From positions 1 through 22,877 of the forward strand of contig CAYLVM010000029.1 of NCBI GenBank assembly GCA_964387145.1: 22,877 bases of DNA, in the 5' to 3' direction. Below, in pieces: positions 16,710 to 22,877 of the stretch. The position numbers were made by a program, and so were the translations under genes. Position 1 is the first letter of the stretch; every line of letters begins with the position of its first letter. This DNA is from JAMBLL01 sp964387145 (GTDB lineage: Bacteria > Actinomycetota > Acidimicrobiia > Spongiisociales > UBA5794). Under the pieces are notes generated by a model. The model did no database searches, was not told where the DNA came from, and worked only from the letters and a program-made list of their open reading frames with translations.

Positions 16710-17741
16710 TCACACCATTCCGAGCGCCGCCTTTGTACGGGGCCCGACAAGACCGTCGACCCAGAGTTGGTGGTACTTCTGGAACGAGATCACCGCCGTG
16801 AGCGTCATCGGTCCGAAGATCCCATCCGACGGGCCCGGGTCGAATCCATGTGCCGAAAGCTCGGATTGCAGCGTTTGCACGGTAGCCCCGCGAGCACCTA
16901 CCGACAGCACGTCGCCCGTCTCATCCTGGAACTGGAGGCCTGCCACAGCCGTCTTCGTTGCCCGACCGACGACCCCATCGATGTCGAGGCCGAACTTCGT
17001 CTGGAAGGTGCGCACTGCAGTCTCCGTATGGGAGCCGAACCGACCGTCCACACCACCGACGTCGTATCCGAGATCACTGAGTGCCTGTTGAAGAACACGT
17101 ACGTCGTAGCCGTTGATGCCCTTGCGAAGGACCCTCGCTCCTCCAACCAGGGGGTCGCGTGGTCCCTTGCCAACGTCGTTTCCGCCGGCCGCCACCAGTG
17201 CTCGATACGGATTCACGGGTGTACCGGAGGGGTCTCGTAGCTCGAAGTGGAGTTGGGGTGCAACGTCCTCGGCGTTCCCGCTGTCGCCGACCCATGCAAT
17301 GTGCTGGCCGGCCGTCACTCTGACACCCGGTTTGATCGCCCTTTTGATCCCCCATCCCCTGCCATCATCGGTTCCGGTCGTGTCGTTGTCCAGGTGGATG
17401 TACCAGCTCTCCCAGCCGTCGTCGTGGCGGATCACGAGGGAGCAGCACCGGTCGGGATTCATGTCGTCGGGGTTGCTGCTCCAGTTGACGAGTCGAACGA
17501 CCCCATCGGCTGCAGCGAGAACGGGAGTCATCTTGTCGGCGAGGATGTCCTGCCCGATATGGAACCCATGGGAACGCCCGGCCCAGAACGTGTCCGAGAA
17601 GTGATGCTCTCCATCGACGGGGAACACGAGGTCGTACTGGGTCGGTTCACCGAGTTCAGCCGCAAAGGCGTTTCCTGCAAGAAGCGTTCCGATAGCCACC
17701 GCGACGGCGATCGAGACGCTTGCGATACGTTGATACCTCAT
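16710..17741 (-). CDS. Secreted M23-family peptidase with two peptidoglycan-binding repeats
   Basis: M23 (LytM-like) enzymes are zinc endopeptidases that cut peptidoglycan cross-bridges; degenerate members activate other hydrolases instead. The 343-residue protein has a signal peptide (about 1-28, ending AFAAE), an M23 domain (about 38-182) and two PG-binding-1 repeats (about 205-270 and 278-343; VDGRFGSHTETAVRTFQ and SDGIFGPMTLTAVISFQ). Zinc ligands His61 and Asp65 (HIGQD) and His165 are present, as is His116 (WYIHLD). The usual first His of HxH is Gln163 (PQLHFEL), which may weaken activity. There is no clear ribosome site before the ATG. It lies 57 nt downstream of the foldase lipoprotein gene on the same strand, and co-transcription is plausible. 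Confidence 0.9.
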   Translation of the reverse strand: MRYQRIASVSIAVAVAIGTLLAGNAFAAELGEPTQYDLVFPVDGEHHFSDTFWAGRSHGFHIGQDILADKMTPVLAAADGVVRLVNWSSNPDDMNPDRCCSLVIRHDDGWESWYIHLDNDTTGTDDGRGWGIKRAIKPGVRVTAGQHIAWVGDSGNAEDVAPQLHFELRDPSGTPVNPYRALVAAGGNDVGKGPRDPLVGGARVLRKGINGYDVRVLQQALSDLGYDVGGVDGRFGSHTETAVRTFQTKFGLDIDGVVGRATKTAVAGLQFQDETGDVLSVGARGATVQTLQSELSAHGFDPGPSDGIFGPMTLTAVISFQKYHQLWVDGLVGPRTKAALGMV

Positions 17742-17798
17742 GACGCATGTATCGGCACGCAGGCCCTGTGCATGAGTGAATGCCCGGTGAACGGCCGG

Positions 17799-18704
17799 TC
17801 AGAGGGTCGCGATCACCTGAGGCGACGGCTCCGTTGTCCATTCACCGATGGAGGCGTCGACGGTCACGTCGGCAGCCTCGATCATGCTGAGGAACCACTC
17901 ATCGACCGCCGCGGATGCCTGTGTCTCCTCGAGGTACTGGCGAACCTGCTCGCTGTCTGCAGTGGTCCGATCGGTCACGAGGATGAGGTGATACCCGAAC
18001 TCGGTCTCCACCGGATCGGTGACAACACCGATCTCCGCGTTGACCGTCGCCTCGGCGAACGGGCCGGTGAATCCCGAGGGAGCTGCACAGCCGAGATCGC
18101 CGCCGTTGACGCCCGAAGCGGTGTCCAGCGACAACTCCGAGGCGAGGGCTGCAAAATCCTCACCCGCGTCGAGGCGCGCCTGGACATCGGCCGCTTCTTG
18201 TGGCGTGGCGACCAGGATGTGAGAGGCGCATACCTGCGTCCATTCCATCGGGAAGTCGGCAAGTTCCTTGGCTACGTCGTCATCGGTGATCGGGGCGAGA
18301 TCGGCCGCAAGCTCATCGAGGACGAGGTCCTGGAGGATCAACTGGCGCGCGTATCGTCGGACACCCTCCTCCGATGCGTTGATGGAGTCCAGATAGTCGT
18401 TGAGTTCTGCACCCGGGCTGAACTCTGCGACGAGCTGGTCGACCCGTTCGTCGATCTGAGCCTCGGTGATCTCGGCGTCGAACTGCTTTGCTGCAGCCTG
18501 ATCGGTTGCCTCCCATTGGATGCTCACCCCGAGATATATGGCGAAGTCGGTGTTCGAGAAACCGCTGCCGGGATCGCGTACGAGCGATTCGACTTCGCCC
18601 CTGGTGATGTCTGTCCCGTTCACGGACGCAACGACATCGTTCGAGGTGCTGCATGCTGCCAGCACAACCGCGAGCGCAGCTGCTGCGACGATGACCTTCT
18701 TCAT
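17799..18704 (-). CDS. Peptidyl-prolyl isomerase lipoprotein, PrsA/SurA-like (parvulin type)
   Basis: This 301-residue lipoprotein should sit on the outer face of the membrane and help exported proteins fold by proline isomerisation. A short signal peptide ends in the lipobox LAAC, with Cys18 as the lipidated residue. A SurA/PrsA-like N-terminal helical region follows (about 24-155; SVNGTDITRGEVESLV). The parvulin rotamase domain (about 160-255) has VCASHILVATPQEAADVQARL, AGEDFAALASELSLD and GVVTDPVETEFGYHLILV. The leftward message has an AGGGAGAGG ribosome site about 6 nt before the ATG. The next gene downstream encodes the M23 wall peptidase, which could be a client. It is divergent from the E1-like gene. 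Confidence 0.9.
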   Translation of the reverse strand: MKKVIVAAAALAVVLAACSTSNDVVASVNGTDITRGEVESLVRDPGSGFSNTDFAIYLGVSIQWEATDQAAAKQFDAEITEAQIDERVDQLVAEFSPGAELNDYLDSINASEEGVRRYARQLILQDLVLDELAADLAPITDDDVAKELADFPMEWTQVCASHILVATPQEAADVQARLDAGEDFAALASELSLDTASGVNGGDLGCAAPSGFTGPFAEATVNAEIGVVTDPVETEFGYHLILVTDRTTADSEQVRQYLEETQASAAVDEWFLSMIEAADVTVDASIGEWTTEPSPQVIATL

Positions 18705-18796
18705 GGACTACCTCTCCCTGGGCTTGCTGTGAGGCTATTGACGCTAGGTGGCTACCGGTCGGCGGGCACATGAGAATGCAGTGAGGGTGACCTATC

Positions 18797-18839
18797 TATC
18801 CTCCATGTCGTCACGACACCGACTACCGCTGGGGAGATC
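18797..18839 (+). promoter_or_regulatory. Promoter, palindromic operator and ribosome site of the E1-like gene
   Basis: TATCCT (18797-18802) fits a -10 box. The predicted transcription start, about 7 nt later, falls in the 13-bp palindrome TGTCGTCACGACA (18806-18818), the right place for a repressor site. GGGGAG at 18831-18836 is a good ribosome site 6 nt before the TTG at 18843 and decides that unusual start. No convincing -35 box is visible. The repressor is not identified. Confidence 0.4.
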
Positions 18840-18842
18840 GAC

Positions 18843-21161
18843 TTGGACGAGGCATCCGACCGGGGTATCGACCTCCCCGTTCTCGAATCGATCGACGACC
18901 GCTTGCGCTGGCTCGCTGTGCGCATGATCGACCACGCGAACCGTCGCGGCGACACGGAGGTCAAGGTCGGTGGTCATCAGGCATCATCGGCATCGATGAC
19001 CTCGATCATGTCTGCACTGTGGTTCGGGCACATCACGGGAGATGACAAGGTTGCCGTCAAGCCCCATGCAGCACCGCTGTTCCATGCCATCAAGTACCTC
19101 ACAGGGGAACTCGACAGGGCCTACCTCACGACGTTGCGCCAGAGAGGCGGCCTCCAGGCGTACCCGTCGCGCACGAAGGATCCCGACGTCTTCGACTTCT
19201 CGACGGGCTCCGTCGGTCTCGGTGCCGTCGCTCCCCTCTTCTCCGCTGCGACACGTCGATACATCGACGATCACTTCGAGGCAACACCGCCTGCCCGGTT
19301 CATCGCAATCGCCGGGGATGCCGAGCTCGACGAAGGGAACATCTGGGAGGCCATCTCCGATCCTGCCCTCCAGGGACTGGGCAACGTCATGCTCATCATC
19401 GACTTGAATAGGCAGAGCCTCGATCGCATCATCCCCGGTATTCAGGCTCAACGCGTGATGGAGTTCTTTCGCAACGCTGGATGGCACGTGGTCGAGGCGA
19501 AGTACGGAACACGGCTCCTCGAGGCGTTCGCTCGTCCCGGCGGGGCAGCCCTCAAGCGTCACATCGACGAGATGTCCAACGAGGAGTACCAAAGCTTGTT
19601 CGCCTACGTGGGGTCCGAGCTTCGGGAACGGTTCCTCGCCAACGCCGAGCGCGACGTCGGCGACTTCCTCGCAAGCATCGATGACGACGATCTCGCCCCG
19701 GTGATCCAGAATCTCGGGGGTCACGACCTCTCTGTACTCATCGACGCGTACCGCTCGTGCGACGAAGTCCATGATCGACCATCGGTCGTCTTTGCCTACA
19801 CGATCAAAGGGTTCGGCCTTCCGCTCGTCGGTGACCCGATGAACCACAGCGCCCTTCTCACACCGGCACAGATCGACGACCTACGCGAGGCGACCGGACT
19901 GACCGAGGCAACAGAGTGGGACCGCTTCGAGGCCGACACGCCGGCGGGTCGACTGTGCGCAGAGGTCGGTGCAGAGGTCAACAACGTGCCACCGCCTCCG
20001 AGGCCCCGCCTCGCGTTCCCCCTGCGCACCGGTGCACGCCACAAGCCGACGACATCCACTCAGGAAGCGTTCGGACGGATCGTGGTGGAGCTCGGCAAGG
20101 ATCCTTCCCTGGCCCGGCGCATGGTCACTGTTTCCCCCGATGTCTCTGTGTCGACGAATCTCGGTGGGTGGATCAACACCCAGGGTGTGTACGCACCGAC
20201 GAAGCAGCACAACTACTTCGATCAGGACCGTCTCCTCGAGTGGGACCCGAAGCCAACAGGGAGACACATCGAGCTCGGCATCTCCGAGATGAACCTCTTC
20301 CTGCTGCTCGGCCAACTTGGCCTCGCCCACGAACACCACGGTGAGATGCTCCTCCCGATCGGTACCGTCTACGACCCGTTCGTGCTGCGCGGCCTCGACG
20401 CGCTCATCTACTCGCTGTACAACGGAGCGCGCTTCGTCATCGCCGGCACACCTGCAGGGATCACACTCGCACCCGAAGGTGGGGCACACCAGTCCACGAT
20501 CACGCCGTCGGTCGGCCTCGAACTGCCAGGGATCACTCAGGCAGAACCCGCGTTCGCCATCGCCGTCGACTGGCTGCTCACCGATGGCCTCGACGGCCTG
20601 ACGGACCGCGAAAGCCTCTATCTCAGACTGTCGACGAGGCCGATCTCACAGGAACCGTTCGCCCATGCGCTCGAACGACTCGGCGAGCAGAGCCTCCGAG
20701 CGGCGGTTCTCGCCGGCGGGTACCGGCTCAGAGAGCCGGGGCCTGGAACTCGGTTGATACTCGCCGCTTCAGGAGCGGTGATGCCAGAGGTCCTCGAGGC
20801 GGCCGAGATCCTCGAGGACGAGGGCGTCGCGTGCACGGTCATCGACGTCACCAGTCTCGACCGTCTGTACCGGGACTGGTCGCACCGCCTTGCCGACGCC
20901 ACACGTTCGGCTTCGCTGCCCGAGAGCTCGGGACATATCGAGACGCTCATCGTCGATGGTGAGCGCAGTGCACCCATCGTGACGGTGCACGACGGAGCAA
21001 CCCATGCAATGGCGTGGTTGGGATCTGTGTTCGGGCAGCGGGTCGTCCCGATCGGAGTCGATAGATTCGGCGAGTCTGGCACGATCGGGGAACTGTACGA
21101 GTTGTTCGGCCTGCTCCCCGAGCAGATCGCAACTGCCGGCTTGATGGCCATCGACCGCTGA
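18843..21161 (+). CDS. Pyruvate dehydrogenase E1-like thiamine-diphosphate enzyme (homodimeric AceE type)
   Basis: This 772-residue protein resembles the homodimeric E1 of 2-oxoacid dehydrogenase complexes, which decarboxylates a 2-oxoacid on thiamine diphosphate and passes the acyl group to a lipoyl E2. The thiamine-diphosphate site is GDAELDEG (Gly158-Asp159) followed about 30 residues later by DLNRQSLD (Asn189). Glu482 in ELGISEMNLF matches the glutamate that activates the cofactor. AceE-like parts include VKVGGHQASSASMTSIM, FDFSTGSVGLGAVAPLF, GGHDLSVLIDAYRS and AYTIKGFGLPLVG. It is about 100 residues shorter than typical AceE (about 880-920). It starts at TTG with GGGGAG upstream. No E2 or E3 gene lies nearby, so the substrate is open: pyruvate, 2-oxobutyrate (MdeB in pseudomonads is an AceE relative) or another 2-oxoacid. 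Confidence 0.88.
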   Translation: MDEASDRGIDLPVLESIDDRLRWLAVRMIDHANRRGDTEVKVGGHQASSASMTSIMSALWFGHITGDDKVAVKPHAAPLFHAIKYLTGELDRAYLTTLRQRGGLQAYPSRTKDPDVFDFSTGSVGLGAVAPLFSAATRRYIDDHFEATPPARFIAIAGDAELDEGNIWEAISDPALQGLGNVMLIIDLNRQSLDRIIPGIQAQRVMEFFRNAGWHVVEAKYGTRLLEAFARPGGAALKRHIDEMSNEEYQSLFAYVGSELRERFLANAERDVGDFLASIDDDDLAPVIQNLGGHDLSVLIDAYRSCDEVHDRPSVVFAYTIKGFGLPLVGDPMNHSALLTPAQIDDLREATGLTEATEWDRFEADTPAGRLCAEVGAEVNNVPPPPRPRLAFPLRTGARHKPTTSTQEAFGRIVVELGKDPSLARRMVTVSPDVSVSTNLGGWINTQGVYAPTKQHNYFDQDRLLEWDPKPTGRHIELGISEMNLFLLLGQLGLAHEHHGEMLLPIGTVYDPFVLRGLDALIYSLYNGARFVIAGTPAGITLAPEGGAHQSTITPSVGLELPGITQAEPAFAIAVDWLLTDGLDGLTDRESLYLRLSTRPISQEPFAHALERLGEQSLRAAVLAGGYRLREPGPGTRLILAASGAVMPEVLEAAEILEDEGVACTVIDVTSLDRLYRDWSHRLADATRSASLPESSGHIETLIVDGERSAPIVTVHDGATHAMAWLGSVFGQRVVPIGVDRFGESGTIGELYELFGLLPEQIATAGLMAIDR

Positions 21162-21194
21162 AGGCAGGCCGGACGCAAAACGACCGGCTCTCCC

Positions 21195-21440
21195 TCACCC
21201 GGCGCTTGCGACCTCCGCCAGTTCGATCCTGGCGTCGCCGATCATCGTTCGAATCGTGTCGAGGTCCTCGATGTCGTCGTCGAAACGGACCACGAACCCG
21301 GGAAGACACCGATCGATACCGACGTACAAGACACCGGAGCATGCACCGATCTTCACGACTGCCTCCGCCACACAGGCGCCACAGTCACACCCTATGCAGG
21401 TGAGACGGGTGACGGGGATTCGTTCACGTTGGATCGTCAT
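21195..21440 (-). CDS. Small Cys-rich HMA-like (heavy-metal-associated) protein
   Basis: The 81-residue protein has the outline of an HMA domain: a first strand ending in a metal loop, a helix (ACVAEAVVKI), two strands (SGVLYVGIDR, PGFVVRFDD) and a second helix (DLDTIRTMI). The loop is TCIGCDCGAC (Cys15, 18, 20, 23), which is richer than the usual GMTCxxC, and Cys34 and Cys45 add two more. This suggests binding of soft metals such as copper, zinc, cadmium or mercury, or an iron-sulfur-like site. The metal is inference. No metal pump or regulator is next to it. There is no Shine-Dalgarno before the ATG, but a TAGTAT box and a dyad lie just upstream. It converges on the E1-like gene with a 33-nt gap. 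Confidence 0.65.
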   Translation of the reverse strand: MTIQRERIPVTRLTCIGCDCGACVAEAVVKIGACSGVLYVGIDRCLPGFVVRFDDDIEDLDTIRTMIGDARIELAEVASAG

Positions 21441-21479
21441 CGTGGGTGCGTCGCTGGGATCTCGTTGGGTTACTCACTG

Positions 21480-21511
21480 ATACTACCAGGCAGAGAACCG
21501 CCCTCTGTCTG
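21480..21511 (-). promoter_or_regulatory. Promoter box and dyad operator upstream of the HMA-like gene
   Basis: On the minus strand TAGTAT (21485-21480) is a good -10 box about 40 nt before the start codon of the HMA-like gene. Directly upstream lies a dyad: CAGGCAGAG (21487-21495) and CTCTGTCTG (21503-21511), 8 of 9 positions complementary plus one G-T pair, 7 nt apart. It covers the -10/-35 spacer and the place where a -35 box would be. A regulator binding there would control this gene, and perhaps the divergent lipoprotein. Confidence 0.4.
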
Positions 21512-21626
21512 CAGGCACCTCGGCCATCGGGTAGTGTCATATCCACGGAATCTCGGCGCCACGCACTTCGGGAACGTAGCGCAGGTGCAACCGTCGGGCA
21601 TGCTGGGCGTGAGAAGGAGTGCGAGA

Positions 21627-22199
21627 ATGCGATTCGGCCGATTGTATCTGGCAGTGATGGCACTGGGTGTGGTCGCTGCGAGCTGTTCGGGTGGATCCGA
21701 CGCAACCGAGACCTCGACGACAACGCCGAGCACCACCGTGACGGTCACCACGACAACGCAGCCGCCCGCGACGACGCAGCCGCCCACGTCGACGACCACG
21801 ACCACACATGTTGACTCATCGATTCCCGCGACTTCAACGATCGTGGTCGTTCAGGGAGATCTCACGATCCTCGGGTACTTCGATGGTGCGATCGACGGAA
21901 TCGCCGGTGAGAAGACACAGGCTGCTATCGCCGATTTCCAGGCTGATGCAGGGATCGAAGCCGACGGAGAGTATGGGCCGATCACCGACGCAGCCATGGC
22001 CGACGCCCTCGCCGCCGACGAAGGATACGTCACGGACCTTCAAGAGTTCCTGGTCGAGGAGAAGCTGTACGGTGGCCCCGTCGACGGGGACTACGGCAAA
22101 GGCACGACCCGGGCGGTCAAGAAGTTCCAGGAGTCATGCGATCTCGAGCCGACCGGAACGTTGAACATAGCGACACGGCTCTGCCTCGCCGGTTTGTAG
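21627..22199 (+). CDS. Lipoprotein with Thr-rich linker and two peptidoglycan-binding repeats
   Basis: This 190-residue protein has a signal peptide with a lipobox-like VAASC (Cys20 lipidated). A Thr/Pro-rich linker follows (about 25-62, mostly TTT and PP runs). Two PG-binding-1-like repeats come next (about 70-125 and 130-190), with YFDGAIDGIAGEKTQAAIADFQ and YGGPVDGDYGKGTTRAVKKFQ. It has no enzyme domain, so it probably tethers to the membrane and binds peptidoglycan, as a structural link or a cofactor for hydrolases. The ATG at 21627 is chosen over longer frames because the signal peptide begins there and AAGGAG lies about 8 nt upstream. TAGTGT at 21532-21537 is a possible -10 box, giving a leader of about 83 nt. 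Confidence 0.85.
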   Translation: MRFGRLYLAVMALGVVAASCSGGSDATETSTTTPSTTVTVTTTTQPPATTQPPTSTTTTTHVDSSIPATSTIVVVQGDLTILGYFDGAIDGIAGEKTQAAIADFQADAGIEADGEYGPITDAAMADALAADEGYVTDLQEFLVEEKLYGGPVDGDYGKGTTRAVKKFQESCDLEPTGTLNIATRLCLAGL

Positions 22200-22256
22200 A
22201 TTCACTCAGCAACCAACAACGGTCATCGACCGACCACGTCTCGAAAGGATGCCGTC

Positions 22257-22751
22257 GTGGAGGATGAACTCGTCAACAGGGTCACGTGGAAGATCCCGAA
22301 CGCCCTGGCACTCGTCGGGTCGCGCTCGGGCGACGAGTGGAACGCGATGACGACGTCGTGGATCACCCAGGTCGCCCAGGATCCGGTGTTGATCGGCGTC
22401 GGGGTAGACAAGGAGGCCTTGACACACCGCCTGATCACCGAAGGCGGGTCGTTCACCGTCAACCTCTGGGACGCCGACAACACGAGGCCGTTCGTCAAGT
22501 TCTCGAAACCGGCGTCCAAGGAGGGGATGGCCCTCAACGGGTGGCCGATCACGGAAGGCGTCACCGGTGCTCCCATATTCGATGATGCGATCACCTGGAT
22601 GGAGTGTGAGGTGCGCCACGCCATCGACTGTGGCAGTCACACGTTCTTCATCGGGGGGCTCGTCGCGGCGGCCATCAACGACGACGATGCAAGACCAGCT
22701 TCGATGGCAGACACCCGCATGAAGTACGGCGGCACCCGCCGCGGCCACTGA
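22257..22751 (+). CDS. Flavin reductase-like FMN-binding split-barrel protein
   Basis: Members of this family bind FMN in a dimeric split barrel. Many reduce flavin for a partner monooxygenase, or act as small flavoprotein oxidoreductases. The 164-residue protein shows the family pattern: an opening strand with ALALVGSRSGDEWNAMTTSW, then VAQDPVLIGVGVDKEALTHRLI, GGSFTVNLW and a later FDDAITWMECEVRHAIDCGSHTFFIGGLV. It starts at a GTG with AAGGA 9 nt upstream. No monooxygenase gene is adjacent in the window, so the partner and substrate are unknown. A strong hairpin follows 15 nt after its stop. Confidence 0.85.
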   Translation: MEDELVNRVTWKIPNALALVGSRSGDEWNAMTTSWITQVAQDPVLIGVGVDKEALTHRLITEGGSFTVNLWDADNTRPFVKFSKPASKEGMALNGWPITEGVTGAPIFDDAITWMECEVRHAIDCGSHTFFIGGLVAAAINDDDARPASMADTRMKYGGTRRGH

Positions 22752-22766
22752 ACCGACCACGCCGTC

Positions 22767-22786
22767 GTCCCCCCTTCAGGGGGGAC
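22767..22786. terminator. Strong hairpin after the flavin-reductase gene
   Basis: GTCCCCCC-TTCA-GGGGGGAC is a perfect 8-bp stem with a 4-nt loop, 15 nt after the stop at 22751. No T tract follows, so it is either a U-less actinobacterial-style terminator or part of the larger inverted repeat that overlaps it. Confidence 0.5.
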
Positions 22787-22859
22787 CGCGAGCCAGCGAG
22801 CGCGGGGACCTGGGACAAGTCGCTTCCACTTCGTGCTCGCAGGCTCGCCCTCCCCCCTG
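22777..22859. repeat. Long imperfect inverted repeat, possible dispersed palindromic element
   Basis: The arms at 22777-22801 and 22835-22859 are complementary at 22 of 25 positions, with a 33-nt centre. Each arm also contains a short direct repeat (GCGAGC twice in the left arm, GCTCGC twice in the right). The left arm's G run also pairs with the C run of the hairpin at 22767-22786, so the two structures exclude each other. No coding frame with protein-like sequence is visible here, and the element may run past the window edge. It could be a REP-like or MITE-like repeat or a structured RNA. Confidence 0.6.
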
Positions 22860-22877
22860 CATCGCTCCTACGTCGCT

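Noticed and set aside
17247..18773. Long open frame (508 codons) on the plus strand
   Set aside because: It runs antisense across both the M23 peptidase and the foldase genes, which have clear domains, signal peptides and starts.
21168..21188. GCCGG/CCGGC hairpin between the convergent E1-like and HMA-like genes
   Set aside because: The stem is only 5 bp with an 11-nt loop and no T tract, too weak to call a terminator.
1..22877. tRNA, rRNA, CRISPR array, insertion sequence, phage or replication-origin features
   Set aside because: I looked in all intergenic gaps and saw no tRNA-like folds, spaced repeats, transposase genes, attachment-site duplications or DnaA-box clusters. A computed scan would be firmer.
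1..22877. Abundant GATC and CGATCG sites
   Set aside because: They mostly fall in coding DNA as a result of favoured Asp, Ile and Arg codons; I see no clustering in non-coding DNA that would suggest a signal.

Overview
The window is a gene-dense, high-GC stretch of bacterial chromosome. It has twenty protein genes (one cut by the left edge), no RNA gene and no mobile element that I can recognise. Several things point to an actinobacterium, perhaps of the Acidimicrobiia type: high GC, GTG and TTG starts, secreted proteins with long Thr/Pro linkers, an LCP wall protein with an N-terminal membrane bundle, an actinobacterial-type transaldolase, a homodimeric AceE-like dehydrogenase, and several genes without a Shine-Dalgarno sequence that start 6-9 nt after a TANNNT box (the leaderless pattern common in Actinobacteria). 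The class-level guess is inference. It could be tested by placing TypA, RlmN or GalU in a tree.

Layout. Positions 1-74 hold the signal-peptide end of a leftward secreted protein. A rightward pair follows: a conserved protein of unknown function (445-1077) and a gamma-glutamyltransferase (1074-2678), overlapping by 4 nt. A leftward membrane-anchored extracytoplasmic protein (2682-3599) converges on them. From 3812 to 10349 seven rightward genes lie close together: a secreted lytic transglycosylase, a membrane-anchored helix-hairpin-helix protein, rlmN, a bcp-type peroxiredoxin, galU, transaldolase and a phosphoglucose isomerase. Most are joined by ATGA overlaps or very short gaps. Two leftward genes follow: a large PAS/PAS/GAF sensor histidine kinase with no response regulator beside it (10362-12941), and an LCP-family wall-polymer ligase (13084-14766). 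typA/bipA (14882-16702) runs rightward. Next come leftward genes for an M23 peptidase with two peptidoglycan-binding repeats and a parvulin-type foldase lipoprotein. Divergent from these is a 772-residue pyruvate-dehydrogenase-E1-like enzyme (18843-21161). The right end has a small Cys-rich HMA-like protein, a lipoprotein with two peptidoglycan-binding repeats, a flavin-reductase-like protein and a non-coding element rich in inverted repeats (22767-22877).

How the genes fit together. Three themes recur. The first is wall building and remodelling: lytic transglycosylase, LCP, M23 peptidase, peptidoglycan-binding lipoprotein and foldase. The second is hexose-phosphate metabolism: tal and pgi interconvert pentose- and hexose-phosphates, and galU feeds glucose-1-phosphate into UDP-glucose for envelope polymers. 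The third is translation and stress housekeeping: rlmN, typA and bcp.

I found no clear new defence or biosynthetic system. The most useful leads are non-coding: a 25-nt arm inverted repeat at the right end with a competing hairpin, a 10-bp inverted repeat after the LCP gene, and dyads overlapping the likely promoters of the HMA-like and E1-like genes. Among proteins, the E1-like enzyme without partners and the Cys-rich HMA-like protein deserve a second look.
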